From Phycisphaerae bacterium (GTDB lineage: Bacteria > Planctomycetota > Phycisphaerae > UBA1845), in contig JAJDDP010000086.1 in the NCBI GenBank assembly GCA_029260235.1, positions 1 through 42,911 on the forward strand: a stretch of 42,911 nt of DNA, in the 5' to 3' direction. Below the pieces are notes generated by a model. The model was not told where the DNA came from and searched no databases. It worked only from the letters and a program-made list of their open reading frames with translations. Within the stretch, counting starts at the first letter, position 1. Each line of letters opens with the position of its first letter. The translations under genes were made by a program, and so were the position numbers. Positions 1 through 8,685 of the stretch are shown here, in pieces.

Positions 1-2
1 CG

Positions 3-80
3 GGAGGGGGCGATTACGGTACCGCGGGTGTGAAGCAGCGTCAAGACTGGTCCGACATCTCCAGGGAAGCTCCGGCCTGA
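3..80 (+). CDS. Possible C-terminal end of a gene entering from the left edge
   Basis: Frame 3 is open from the window edge to a TGA at 78-80 and reads as a hydrophilic, protein-like 25-residue tail (contains DYGTAGVKQRQDWSDISRE). The two other plus frames give less natural peptides. Too short to assign a family. It could also be chance, because nothing upstream is visible. Confidence 0.3.
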   Translation, partial: GGGDYGTAGVKQRQDWSDISREAPA

Positions 81-451
81 TTTCGCTGTTCCTGGGGCGT
101 GGCTTAAGCCAACTCAGAGGGAATGATCACTCTTGTCCATCGCAGGGTTTCGCCCCCGGTTGCCCTTCCTGGCTGGGACTGTCGGTTGCGTCCAATATCT
201 CGCCAGCGGAATCAATAGGCCTTGCGCCGCAAGACGCCCGGGTTGTGTTGGATGATGCGCCTCGGCGCAGTCGGGCTTGGTTCCTGCTGCCCCAGGGAGC
301 AATTTGACGCTGGGTTGTCGGGCCGATACTTTTGACAGAGCCCAAGCTGGTCCTCAGAAGGTCCGGTGGAGATCATAAGTTCGTTCGACCCCGACGTTGG
401 CTCATCCTCGTCGATTTGCAGCCTTGCTGGCTGGTTCAGAAGGAGCGCACC
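81..451. other. Left intergenic region
   Basis: About 370 bases with no convincing gene. Short open frames on both strands (for example minus-strand frames between 114 and 345) encode arginine- and proline-rich peptides with no recognisable motif and look like chance. The only structured element I can point to is a weak promoter-like pair at 304-332 ahead of the lipoprotein gene. Confidence 0.4.
304..332 (+). promoter_or_regulatory. Weak candidate promoter for the acidic lipoprotein gene
   Basis: TTGACG (304-309), a 17-nt spacer, then TACTTT (327-332). The -35 is good (5 of 6), the -10 poor (3 of 6). It would give a leader of roughly 110 nt before the ATG at 452. A second TTGACA at 332-337 has no partner. 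Confidence 0.3.
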
Positions 452-2110
452 ATGCGCCGCAGCACAACCAAGAGCAACTCATCCTGGCTGATTCTCGGGA
501 TGGTGATGCTGAGCGTCACACTCGGGTGTCGCAAGCACGATCCGCCACTGCTTGCCGCCAAGAATCTGGGGTCGGGGGGACAGCCGCTGCTGCCGTCTTG
601 GCTGCCTCAATACAACCAAGACATTCTCAAGGGCAGGGCAACTCCGGTTCGGCTGGCTGAGCTGCCCGAAGAAGAGGAGCCTGATCAGCTTGCCCAGGGC
701 GGGCAAGAGGATTCGGCTGATGGGTCGTCTGTGAGCGCGGACGACAGAGACGCGATCCATGAGCTGGTTGGGTTGATCGTCGGAGCCGCCTGCAGCGAAA
801 ATGATGAAGAATTGGGCGACTATCTCGTCGAAGAACAACGCGATGTTGGTGTCACCATTCTCAAGGCAACCACCAAGCAGACGCGGACAGCCCTGCGGTT
901 GTTCCGACTTGCTGCCCAGGAAAATCCGCAAGTTGCCTCGGGAATCGCAGCCAGCATGGGCATTGACAGCGCTGGAGAATTGGGCGACGGCCCAGACGCC
1001 GACGCCGACTTGATCACTAATCTCATGCAGGCCACCTCGCTTCGGATGACCGGCAAAGATCAGGCAGTGGGCATTCTGGGTGATTCGACCGGCGCGCTGC
1101 CCATTCGGTTTGACCTCATTGACGGTGATTGGTATCTGCGTTTTCCAGAACTGTTCGTTGAGGATGAATTCGTATCTACCCTCGACGAGCTAAGCTCGGC
1201 GATTACGGGTGCGTTGGAAGATGCAGTTACCAAGATGCAAGATGGGGATCCAGATGTGCTGACAGCACTGGCGAGTCTCCCTCAGGAAACCTTGACGCTG
1301 AGGGCGAAAATAAAGCCAATCGTCGACTCGGTTCGTGCCGAATTCTTCGCCCAAGATTCCGGGGATGCCATTGCGGCTGAGGATCGTGAACTGATCGTCG
1401 AGGTGGCCGATCTGCTGAAGGAGACGGTCACCGGCAGGCGATTGGCAGACGGCGTCGAATTCTTGATTCCTGATCAGCAAGACATCGCCGAGACGGTTTA
1501 CCCATCCTTGAACCGTGTGCTTACCGCCCTGGACGATCTGGTAAGCGCCCTGGATGAAGCATCAAACGGCAATAGCGACGCGATCAAGCAATTCATCGCC
1601 GCCGTGGCCCCTCCGGCGGTGACTGATGACCTAGCCAGTTCCGAAGAAGGTCAGGCCGTGGCTGAGGCTGTGATTGCAGAACGCAGGATCCGCCAGGAGT
1701 ATTTCTTGATCGACAATGACTGGTACATCAAAGATCCAAGATTGCCTGATGACGCAGACAAAGCCGATGAAACCGCTGCTGCCTGGGATGAAGCTGCCAA
1801 GGCGCTCTCGGAGCTTGCAGGTCAAATCGAAGATGGTGATCTGGATGCGGTCGAAGCCGTGGATCAAATCGCCGATGTGCTGGCAGACTTGCTCCCCGAG
1901 ATGGATGCGGCGGCGACAGAGCTCGACGACACTGGTAGTGTCGGGGGAGACGACGCCGATCCAGCCGATGAGGATGCTGACACCAACGGCAAGGGGGATG
2001 GCGAGACTGGTGACGCTGCTGATGCCGCCGGAGAAGACGATGCTACCCCGCCTGCCGCAGCTGCACCGGCACCACGCGGCCGCAGCGCCAGGGGCGCTGG
2101 CATTAGGTAG
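452..2110 (+). CDS. Acidic lipoprotein with internal repeats, function unknown
   Basis: I do not recognise a named family. The start at 452 is preferred over an upstream in-frame ATG because AAGGAG lies just ahead and the protein then begins with an ideal export signal: MRRSTTK, a hydrophobic stretch, and VTLGC with Cys26 as the likely lipidated residue (Thr at -3 is unusual). The 552-residue product would sit in the envelope. It seems built from repeated helical units: an IDGDWYLRFP motif near residue 220 recurs as IDNDWYIKDP near 416. Each is followed by a helical segment with an acidic/Gly turn (MQDGDPDVL, IEDGDLDAV), and a third related segment (ASNGNSDAI) lies between. Residues about 490-535 are a low-complexity Asp/Glu/Gly/Ala tail, then a proline/alanine and arginine-rich end. 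The tail could bind cations or be a flexible linker; that is inference. Confidence 0.75.
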   Translation: MRRSTTKSNSSWLILGMVMLSVTLGCRKHDPPLLAAKNLGSGGQPLLPSWLPQYNQDILKGRATPVRLAELPEEEEPDQLAQGGQEDSADGSSVSADDRDAIHELVGLIVGAACSENDEELGDYLVEEQRDVGVTILKATTKQTRTALRLFRLAAQENPQVASGIAASMGIDSAGELGDGPDADADLITNLMQATSLRMTGKDQAVGILGDSTGALPIRFDLIDGDWYLRFPELFVEDEFVSTLDELSSAITGALEDAVTKMQDGDPDVLTALASLPQETLTLRAKIKPIVDSVRAEFFAQDSGDAIAAEDRELIVEVADLLKETVTGRRLADGVEFLIPDQQDIAETVYPSLNRVLTALDDLVSALDEASNGNSDAIKQFIAAVAPPAVTDDLASSEEGQAVAEAVIAERRIRQEYFLIDNDWYIKDPRLPDDADKADETAAAWDEAAKALSELAGQIEDGDLDAVEAVDQIADVLADLLPEMDAAATELDDTGSVGGDDADPADEDADTNGKGDGETGDAADAAGEDDATPPAAAAPAPRGRSARGAGIR

Positions 2111-2149
2111 CGTTCGGGCTGGCTCCGCCAACCACGGGAACACCGAATC

Positions 2150-2761
2150 GTGCCCGAGTCCGTTCTACAGGCCAACAGCCTTGCCGAAGCATTTCTCTAT
2201 TTGATGGTCACCCCTTGCCCGAACTGCGGTCGCGGCTCCTTGAAGGCTGACAACGCGTCGCCTTCGGGCGACTCAAGTACGCCCTCGTTCACCATCAGGG
2301 CGACTTGCACGGGCTGTGCACATGACCAGTCGTTCATATTCTCGGTGCCATCTAGCCAAGTCCAAGGCGGCAGCAAAACAGAGGACGAAATGCCAGCCCG
2401 CATCAATCTTGCTGAACGACCTTCGAGGATTATCGACGTTGCCGGCTGGCTGACGCTGTTTCGCGTGATCACAGAGGCAGCCGCTAAATCCCAGGACAAG
2501 GTAGAAGGACGACGACTCGGCTATGAGGCAGCTCAGTGTCTTGACGAGGCGCTGCGATTCTACGTCGAAGACAACGATCTGCCACCCGAGGGCGCCTTCT
2601 TTTCAAAGAGCACTCAGCTGCGCAGGCAGGAGAACCCGGAATTGTTCGCCCGGTCTCGACTCATCAACATGAGGGCTAGGCTGCCCAGCATCGATGCCAT
2701 GGAACGGCGATTGGCCGGCGGCACTGCGACTAAGAAGAAATGGTGGAAACCATGGGCCTAA
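2150..2761 (+). CDS. Small zinc-ribbon protein of unknown function
   Basis: A 203-residue soluble protein starting at GTG 2150; an internal ATG at 2204 just before the cysteines is an alternative. Two cysteine pairs, CPNC (23-26) and CTGC (53-56), are about 27 residues apart and would form a four-Cys zinc ribbon. The rest is helical, with an Arg/Lys/Trp-rich end (KKKWWKPWA). No catalytic motif is visible. The gene lies 39 bp after the lipoprotein gene and its last 22 bases overlap the next gene, so the three are probably co-transcribed and the last two translationally coupled. Function is not known to me. Confidence 0.7.
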   Translation: MPESVLQANSLAEAFLYLMVTPCPNCGRGSLKADNASPSGDSSTPSFTIRATCTGCAHDQSFIFSVPSSQVQGGSKTEDEMPARINLAERPSRIIDVAGWLTLFRVITEAAAKSQDKVEGRRLGYEAAQCLDEALRFYVEDNDLPPEGAFFSKSTQLRRQENPELFARSRLINMRARLPSIDAMERRLAGGTATKKKWWKPWA

Positions 2762-4494
2762 CCGATCAACGTGGCAGTCGGTTCGGGCTGCGTCGGCGTC
2801 TCCCAATTCGCCTCGGCGTTGTTGCGCTGGGTCTTGGCTGTGCCCTTGGCAACTCCGCTCAGGCCCAGCCTATGGGGGTCCAACACCTGGCCCAGCAGAT
2901 CCTTGAGGTTGAGCAGAAGCTGGCTCCTCTGGTGCCTGAGCAAGAGTTGGCTGATTCGCTCTATTGGGGCTGGTTCGACAGGCCTTATCGACGCGCGACG
3001 ATCGCAGCCGCCATCAAGACCGCGCGCGTGATCAAGTACGAACAGCGGCTGCGATTGCGTACCCGCGGCAGCTTCTCCGACGCGCAACTTCAAGGCTGCT
3101 TCGACTGGCTTTCTCTGGGACTTGTGCAGGCAACTCTCAGCCCCCGATGGGCCGATTTCTACGCGCACCGCGTCAAGGTCGACTGGGTGCCGGTATTTGA
3201 CACTGAAAATTCGCATCCGGAGCGTTCTTCAGGATTGAGGCTTTTCGGCTTTGTAGATCGCTCGAGTGCCACGAGCCACGATCCGCAGTTCGGTGACTTG
3301 GATGTTCTGGCCGGCCTGGGTTTCCGCATCGTGGGCGTGCCCCCAAGGGAGGCACACGATTTCAGCACGAATAGCGTGTTTGGTCAGCGGGCCGCTGCGC
3401 TGGGGATTCACTTGGTCCAGTTTGCAGGGGCCGACATTCAAGGCCGAGACTCTACGACCTCGTCGGAATCCGAAGCGAACGAGCTTTGGAGTGGGACTCT
3501 GTCAGATTTCATGAATCCTGGATCTATCGCTGCAGTGAGGAAGATTGGTCCAGTAGCGATTGGTGACCGCCCGCGCGGAGAATTGTGGGCTGAGTCGCTT
3601 GCTCGGCGAGGCCTGTACAGAGGAGTACTTGGGTGCGCCAATGTGGTGGTCTCAGGATTCCGCCCACCAAGAATGCCACATGAAGGCACGCAGTTAGCTG
3701 AGCAGTTTGCCTTGGCGATGTGGATGCATGCTTTGGATGGCCAATCCCTGGCATTGATCGAGGGCTGGCGCGACCTCCGCGATGGCTCTGCCTCACCCTA
3801 TCCGAGTTTGGGCCCTGAGCCCAAGGTCATCGAGTCGATTGCCCATACTGCGTTAGATCTGCTCTATCACCGGAATGTGGTGAAGGCATTCGCACAACCA
3901 GTACGTGTCGCCGTCCTTGTGCCGGATTCAGCGATCCGAGAGAGAGATGAGAATCGTTGGTCCAAGCCATTCGCCCGGCTGTTCGCAGCCCTGGTTGATG
4001 CCCACATTCGTTTTGATGTTCTGCCGCTCTCTGGCTATGACGCACTGGCCGAGTCAAAGCCCTACGAAGTCGTGATCGCGATCCACCCGGATCAACGCAA
4101 GGAGGAGGTCAGTCTTCTCGCTCAGCGGTTCAGGGCCGATGGGGCGGTGTTGGTCTCCTGGAGTCTCGATCAAACCGGTGGCCTCGAAGAGTTGGTCACC
4201 CGGGTCCAGCGCGGAACAAGATACGACCCGACTTGCACCGTGATGGCACACACTGCCGTGGGCCATAAGCCGGTGGATGTGCTCGTTCTTTTTTCCCGAG
4301 ACGGTTCTGGCTCGCTAGCTATTGCCAATCCAACGGATCAGCCTTGCACAGCCATCGTGACCAACACGAATGGCCGTGGCGATCGAGGGTATACCGATCT
4401 AATATCGGGAGACACGATCACCCAACCTGCGCTCGGAATCTCATTAAAGCCCCTCCAGGTTCGCCTGTTGATACCCAATCCAGCTGGGCGATGA
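2740..4494 (+). CDS. Secreted glycoside-hydrolase-like protein (tentative)
   Basis: A 584-residue exported protein. An arginine-rich N-region, a hydrophobic core (GVVALGLGCALG) and a probable signal peptidase site at SAQA/Q indicate Sec export; ATG 2752 is an alternative start. After it come a helical region (about 45-135), a segment that reads like a TIM barrel (about 145-370; WVPVFDTEN, LFGFVDRSS, IVGVPPREA, LALIEGWRD), a Rossmann-like domain (about 385-500; VRVAVLVPDSAI, YEVVIAIHP, GAVLVSWS) and a C-terminal beta-sandwich. This order recalls secreted planctomycete glycosidases with a GH42-type trimerisation domain. I cannot point to a certain catalytic acid pair, so the activity is inference. 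It overlaps the zinc-ribbon gene and ends 10 nt before the lpxD promoter. Confidence 0.6.
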   Translation: MVETMGLTDQRGSRFGLRRRLPIRLGVVALGLGCALGNSAQAQPMGVQHLAQQILEVEQKLAPLVPEQELADSLYWGWFDRPYRRATIAAAIKTARVIKYEQRLRLRTRGSFSDAQLQGCFDWLSLGLVQATLSPRWADFYAHRVKVDWVPVFDTENSHPERSSGLRLFGFVDRSSATSHDPQFGDLDVLAGLGFRIVGVPPREAHDFSTNSVFGQRAAALGIHLVQFAGADIQGRDSTTSSESEANELWSGTLSDFMNPGSIAAVRKIGPVAIGDRPRGELWAESLARRGLYRGVLGCANVVVSGFRPPRMPHEGTQLAEQFALAMWMHALDGQSLALIEGWRDLRDGSASPYPSLGPEPKVIESIAHTALDLLYHRNVVKAFAQPVRVAVLVPDSAIRERDENRWSKPFARLFAALVDAHIRFDVLPLSGYDALAESKPYEVVIAIHPDQRKEEVSLLAQRFRADGAVLVSWSLDQTGGLEELVTRVQRGTRYDPTCTVMAHTAVGHKPVDVLVLFSRDGSGSLAIANPTDQPCTAIVTNTNGRGDRGYTDLISGDTITQPALGISLKPLQVRLLIPNPAGR

Positions 4495-4504
4495 GCGGTG
4501 CTGA

Positions 4505-4534
4505 TTGACACCCCAAGGCCGGTCTTCCTACAAT
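4505..4534 (+). promoter_or_regulatory. Promoter of lpxD
   Basis: TTGACA (4505-4510, consensus), an 18-nt spacer, then TACAAT (4529-4534, 5 of 6). It starts 10 nt after the preceding stop codon and predicts a transcription start near 4541, 30 nt before the lpxD ATG. The upstream TTG that would extend the lpxD frame lies inside this -35 box, which argues against the longer protein. Confidence 0.65.
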
Positions 4535-4570
4535 GCCGCCTATCCAGTACACGACTATCTTGAATGGAGC

Positions 4571-5665
4571 ATGAGGCAGACTGTGGGCAAAATCGCATTG
4601 AGCGAGCTTTCCGATTACCTCGCCAAGTCAGGCTTGGACAACGAGCTGGTGGGCGAACCCGATTTGGTGATCTTCGCCGTCAACACGCTCGAAGATGCTC
4701 AAGAAGGCGAGATCAGCTTCTTGGCCAACTCGAAATATGTTGATCGCTTGGGCAAGACGAGTGCGTCTGCGGTGCTGGTAGGTCGCTCTGACGAGGCGCC
4801 CGCCGGGATTTCTGTCATCCGCAGCGATGAGCCCTACAAGGCGCTTTGCATGACCATTATCAAGGTCCACGGGCACCGCAGGCATCCACAATGGGGCGTT
4901 AGCGAGCGGGCCGACATTCGCGAGTCAGCCCAAGTCGGCCCAGATGCCAACATCGCGCCGGGCGTGACTGTTTCTGAAAATGTCCGCATCGGCAAAAAGG
5001 TAACGATCTATCCGGGTTGCTACATCGGCGATGATGCCGTGCTGGGCGACGATGTGACGCTCTATCCTAACGTGGTGATCTACGATGAGTCGGTCCTGGG
5101 CAGTCGGGTGACTATTCACGCGGGGTCGGTCATCGGTGAGGATGGCTTGGGCTATGCACCGGTCGGCCCCAAGTGGATCAAGATCCCTCAAGTGGGCCGT
5201 GCAGTTATCTATGACGATGTTGACGTCGGTGCAAACTGCACGATTGATCGGGCAACATTGGGCCAAACTATGATCGGATCGGGTAGCAAGTTCAGCAATC
5301 TCATCGCTATCGGGCATGGCACGAAGATCGGTTCGGATTGCATGATCGTCGCCCAGGTAGGGATCGCTGGTTCGACCACGGTCGGTCGCCATGTCACCAT
5401 CGCCGGGCAAGCGGGGATCGTTGGGCATATCGAAATCGGCGACGACGCTACGGTGGCTGCTCAGGCAGGCGTGACAGCTAACATTGAGCCGGGCGTCACC
5501 GTGTTGAACTCCCCAGCCGCTCCGATCGCTGATGCGAGGCGGCAGATGATTGCTGTTCAACGCTTGCCCGACTTGCTCAAGCAATTCAGGGCACTCGAGG
5601 CTGAGGTCAAAGCCCTAAAGGCAACCATAGAAGCCAGCGCCGCCACCAAGACAACCAATTCGTAG
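4571..5665 (+). CDS. lpxD: UDP-3-O-(3-hydroxyacyl)glucosamine N-acyltransferase LpxD
   Basis: LpxD transfers a 3-hydroxyacyl chain from acyl carrier protein to the 2-amino group of UDP-3-O-acyl-glucosamine, the third step of lipid A synthesis at the inner face of the cytoplasmic membrane. The 364-residue protein has the family layout: an N-terminal uridine-binding domain (GEISFLANSKY near residue 50), then a long left-handed parallel beta-helix of hexapeptide repeats (about 110-320; for example VRIGKK, CYIGDD, VVIYDE), and a C-terminal helix. His249 in IAIGHGTKIG matches the catalytic histidine of E. coli LpxD (His239). The start at 4571 is chosen because it lies behind the promoter at 4505-4534 and gives the normal N-terminus. 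It implies a lipid A-bearing outer membrane. No other lpx gene is in the window. It converges with the epimerase gene 3 nt away. Confidence 0.95.
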   Translation: MRQTVGKIALSELSDYLAKSGLDNELVGEPDLVIFAVNTLEDAQEGEISFLANSKYVDRLGKTSASAVLVGRSDEAPAGISVIRSDEPYKALCMTIIKVHGHRRHPQWGVSERADIRESAQVGPDANIAPGVTVSENVRIGKKVTIYPGCYIGDDAVLGDDVTLYPNVVIYDESVLGSRVTIHAGSVIGEDGLGYAPVGPKWIKIPQVGRAVIYDDVDVGANCTIDRATLGQTMIGSGSKFSNLIAIGHGTKIGSDCMIVAQVGIAGSTTVGRHVTIAGQAGIVGHIEIGDDATVAAQAGVTANIEPGVTVLNSPAAPIADARRQMIAVQRLPDLLKQFRALEAEVKALKATIEASAATKTTNS

Positions 5666-5668
5666 CAT

Positions 5669-6502
5669 CTAACCTAGCAGCGAGCTCAAGTAGTCAATGC
5701 TGTCGTTGAGCGTGCCTGGATCGCCTCTGCCCGAGGTGCGTTCCACGATCAACGGGCCTTGGTATCCGCCGGACCTGAGCTTGCTTACCACGCGGGCAAT
5801 GTTGGCTTGGCCACTGCCCAAGGTCACTTCTGTACCGAAGGTGATGCCGGGCTGATCCGACGGATCGGCGTCCTTGAGATGGGCGTGGCTGATTCGGCCG
5901 CGAAGCATAGTTACCGCTTTGACGGGATCGTCGGTACCATAAATGACCAGATTGCCCGGGTCGAAGTTGACGGCTACGTTTTCACATTCCAACCCGTCGA
6001 TGAATTGCAGCAGAACCTCCGCTGACTCGCGCCCGGTCTCCAGGGAAAGGGTCAGGCCACGTTCTTGACAAAGCGTAGCCGCTTGCCGGCAGCGTTCTGA
6101 AAGCTTGACGAATGCGCCTGATTGGCCATCATCTGGGACCGTGCCGACGTGAATGGTCAGTTCCGGGACGGCCAATGCAACGCTTAATTCAGCCACACGC
6201 CGGGTGAAGTCCAGCCGCTGCTCGAACAACTCGTCTGGCATGTATCCGCCAGTTTGCGCTACCGTTTCGATTGACTTGTAGACCTCGCCGCTAAAGGCGG
6301 CAAAGGTCGCGCTGATTTCAACCTTGCAGTCAGCGCAGACTTCGCGAATTTCTTCTGCATGAGCCGCAGCTAGCGTCTCTTCATCGAAGAACCCAAGATG
6401 CACAACCCGAGCGCCACATTCAGTTGCTGCCGCACGGATCGAGGCGATGGGGTCCTTGCGATCAATGGACCATGAACAGACACCTATGGAAAGCGGTTCC
6501 AT
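5669..6502 (-). CDS. Sugar phosphate isomerase/epimerase (xylose-isomerase-like TIM barrel)
   Basis: A 277-residue cytoplasmic TIM-barrel protein of the AP-endonuclease-2/xylose isomerase-like family, which uses a divalent metal to isomerise or epimerise keto-sugars and cyclitols. Metal-ligand candidates lie at strand ends in the usual order: Glu155 (LSLETG), Asp181 (VNFDPGN), His206 or His208 (SHAHLKD) and Glu254 (LIVERTSG). The substrate cannot be read from sequence. It is the last gene of the minus-strand cluster; its start is 5 nt after the Yip1-like gene's stop, and its GAGG ribosome binding site overlaps that gene's end, so translation is probably coupled. A second paralogous protein is at 17856-18704. 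Confidence 0.85.
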   Translation of the reverse strand: MEPLSIGVCSWSIDRKDPIASIRAAATECGARVVHLGFFDEETLAAAHAEEIREVCADCKVEISATFAAFSGEVYKSIETVAQTGGYMPDELFEQRLDFTRRVAELSVALAVPELTIHVGTVPDDGQSGAFVKLSERCRQAATLCQERGLTLSLETGRESAEVLLQFIDGLECENVAVNFDPGNLVIYGTDDPVKAVTMLRGRISHAHLKDADPSDQPGITFGTEVTLGSGQANIARVVSKLRSGGYQGPLIVERTSGRGDPGTLNDSIDYLSSLLG

Positions 6503-6507
6503 AACGA

Positions 6508-8004
6508 CTAATCCTCATTGTTCAATTCAGTGGCCGAGTCATCGACGTCCGTCCCTGCCGCGATCCGGCTACCCTGACGAATGGTCAGCGGATCGGGTAG
6601 GGTGGGTAAGCCAGATTCTCGCCTAAGTAGGTTTTGAGCGACCAATTCGGATGGGAAAGCCCCAATGGGAAATGCGGAGATTGTTCCATCGACCTTACCC
6701 ACATGTACATAGGGAGTCCTGGCCCCCGGTGCGTTCTGATCCGGATCCATACAGCCGACCAAATCCCAAAGCCCGGCGTCGCGATTGCTATGATCAGTTC
6801 CCGGATCGATGAAGACGAAATCCCCAATGCGATACGCAATCGTTGCGGGCGGCCAGCTGGCGATTTCGGCCTCCAATACTTGCTGCTGCTCCTCTGCGGA
6901 CAACTCTTCGAAGGCTTGCAGGTTTGTGGTTCCAATCGGAATCGTACCGGTGGTCGTATTCGATAGTGTGGATGAAACGAAGTTGCCCGCATCAAGGTAG
7001 CCCTGTACGATCAAGGATGCTCCATGGTCGGGTGATCGCCCTTGGTTGGCGTCGGCGTAAAAATTTATTGTGCTCGCCATCAACTGTGTATCCAGACTGC
7101 CCATACCGCTGAATATGCCCGTACCCGACGCCATCGACATAAACAGCCACACATAGAAACCAACTACCCCGGCAATCGAGAATAGTGGGAGGGCGAGCAC
7201 CGCAACGCTCGCTTTGAAGCCAGAGACCCGTTGCCCATCCTTGACCATGATGATGGCACTGACTACCCACCATGGAATCCCGGCCCAGTATCCGACAAAG
7301 GGAATACCGCTTATCGCGTTGGCGCCTGAGCTGTAGCATAGCGCTTGATAAGTCCGTCGGATGCCCGCTGTTGGTGCCCCGAAGACGTGCAGCAGCGCCT
7401 GAGTCAGTGCGCCCCAAACGGCGACGAACAGGACGAGTGCGAACCCCACTCCTAACAGGCCAACAACAAGTCCAGCCCCCAAGCCGACCAACAATGAGCC
7501 GCCGCCGCCGCTGGCCGATGCGCCGATAAACAACCCCATCAGGGCGGGAAACAGGAATATGCCCATCACCGCTACCCATGAGCTGATCGTGCAGAAGTGA
7601 AACGCCTGTCTCAGTGGATCCTCGATCGGCACTTTGTTGATGAGTTGGCCTGGCGCAAACAGAGCGCCGCCGATCATCTTGAACCATGCACGAAAGCGGC
7701 CGATTTTTTTTCGCTCAGCCCAAGGCGAGACAAGCCTAGTCTCGTCCTCTTCCACACCGGGCGCAGGAAGAAGAATCATTTCGTTCATGTGGATGTGCTG
7801 CCGGCATTGGACGCACTCAAACGCGGGCGGTTGGAGTTCACCGTTCTCGCCGGTGCCGTAGTAGGTTTGATTGCAGTGCGGGCAGCCAAATTGCACGCTG
7901 TTGGGCAGGAACTCGAAGTCGCTGGGTACAAAGGGAGCATTGCACTCCGGGCACACCCGCGAAACCAAATTCCACAGCCGGTAGCCGCATGTCTTGCACT
8001 GCAT
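6508..8004 (-). CDS. Zinc-ribbon and Yip1-domain integral membrane protein
   Basis: A 498-residue membrane protein. The N-terminus carries four cysteine pairs (C3/C6, C18/C21, C41/C44, C64/C67), enough for two zinc ribbons on the cytoplasmic side. After a linker, residues about 110-300 hold roughly five hydrophobic segments interrupted by glycine-rich loops. The segment FAPGQLINKVPIEDPLRQAF, the YQALCYSSGAN element and the IPFVGYWAGIPW turn are typical of Yip1-family proteins. The last 180 residues are soluble, start with a pilin-like phrase (MASTINFYADANQGRSPD) resembling the globular part of type II pseudopilins, and end acidic. Yip1 proteins of bacteria have no firm function. It lies 8 nt after the four-helix protein gene and just before the epimerase. 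Confidence 0.8.
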   Translation of the reverse strand: MQCKTCGYRLWNLVSRVCPECNAPFVPSDFEFLPNSVQFGCPHCNQTYYGTGENGELQPPAFECVQCRQHIHMNEMILLPAPGVEEDETRLVSPWAERKKIGRFRAWFKMIGGALFAPGQLINKVPIEDPLRQAFHFCTISSWVAVMGIFLFPALMGLFIGASASGGGGSLLVGLGAGLVVGLLGVGFALVLFVAVWGALTQALLHVFGAPTAGIRRTYQALCYSSGANAISGIPFVGYWAGIPWWVVSAIIMVKDGQRVSGFKASVAVLALPLFSIAGVVGFYVWLFMSMASGTGIFSGMGSLDTQLMASTINFYADANQGRSPDHGASLIVQGYLDAGNFVSSTLSNTTTGTIPIGTTNLQAFEELSAEEQQQVLEAEIASWPPATIAYRIGDFVFIDPGTDHSNRDAGLWDLVGCMDPDQNAPGARTPYVHVGKVDGTISAFPIGAFPSELVAQNLLRRESGLPTLPDPLTIRQGSRIAAGTDVDDSATELNNED

Positions 8005-8012
8005 GGCTGCTC

Positions 8013-8621
8013 CTACGCCCAGTTCTGCATTTCAGCCTTGATTTTGGCTCTTCTCATCCAGATCAAGAAAAACAGCGGCAATGCCCAGCCCCAGAGAAGG
8101 GTTACCACCACGGTGACCACCGCGATGAGGGTCATGACCGCATCTCCTCCGGGCAGCGGAGTTCCCTGTGCAGCCGTCGCTTGCTCGATTACCGCCCCTT
8201 GAAAACCCACTTGGAACGCGGCATCGGCCAGAACGAATACCATCTTCGAGACTGCCCAGACGGTAATGATTCCCACGAAAGCGGCCCGCCGGCGGATCAA
8301 CCGAATTCCGCCAACCAGCAACAGCGCGGCCATAACGAAGCCAATGGCACCGCTGATCGTATTCCATAAGACAAGCGATTCAGGCAGATCGACGGCCGCC
8401 TGTGCTGCCATCGGCACCTTTTGGGAAAGGAACTCCATGGTCACCGAATTGAATAGCCGCAGTATGCCGCCCAGCATGCCCAAGCAACCAAAGACGATGG
8501 AGATAGTGCCCAACACCTTGGGCCAGTCGGATTGAGTATCAAGATTTCGCGTTTGGCCTGGAGCAACCGGCGGCGCCATGGCCTTTAACTCTTGCATGGG
8601 GTCAGTCGGATGCTCAGCCAT
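8013..8621 (-). CDS. Four-helix integral membrane protein of unknown function
   Basis: A 202-residue protein beginning with a hydrophilic, proline-containing segment (MAEHPTDPMQELKAM), then four hydrophobic helices (roughly residues 32-55, 75-100, 105-130 and 160-190) and a short basic end. The ATG at 8621 is preferred to the in-frame ATG at 8732: it has GAGAGG about 8 nt upstream, and the longer form would overlap rlmN and add an unlikely Arg/Ser-rich leader. It resembles small DUF-type membrane proteins of planctomycetes, but I cannot name the family. The Yip1-like gene follows 8 nt later, suggesting the two act in the same membrane process. Confidence 0.75.
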   Translation of the reverse strand: MAEHPTDPMQELKAMAPPVAPGQTRNLDTQSDWPKVLGTISIVFGCLGMLGGILRLFNSVTMEFLSQKVPMAAQAAVDLPESLVLWNTISGAIGFVMAALLLVGGIRLIRRRAAFVGIITVWAVSKMVFVLADAAFQVGFQGAVIEQATAAQGTPLPGGDAVMTLIAVVTVVVTLLWGWALPLFFLIWMRRAKIKAEMQNWA

Positions 8622-8685
8622 TTTCAAAGTCCTCTCACTTCGACGTCGTCGCCCACATGAGCAGAGGAGACTCTGATCAGTGAAA

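Noticed and set aside
114-345. Two overlapping minus-strand frames near the left edge
   Set aside because: They encode Arg/Pro/Gln-rich peptides without motif, signal or ribosome binding site, and overlap each other.
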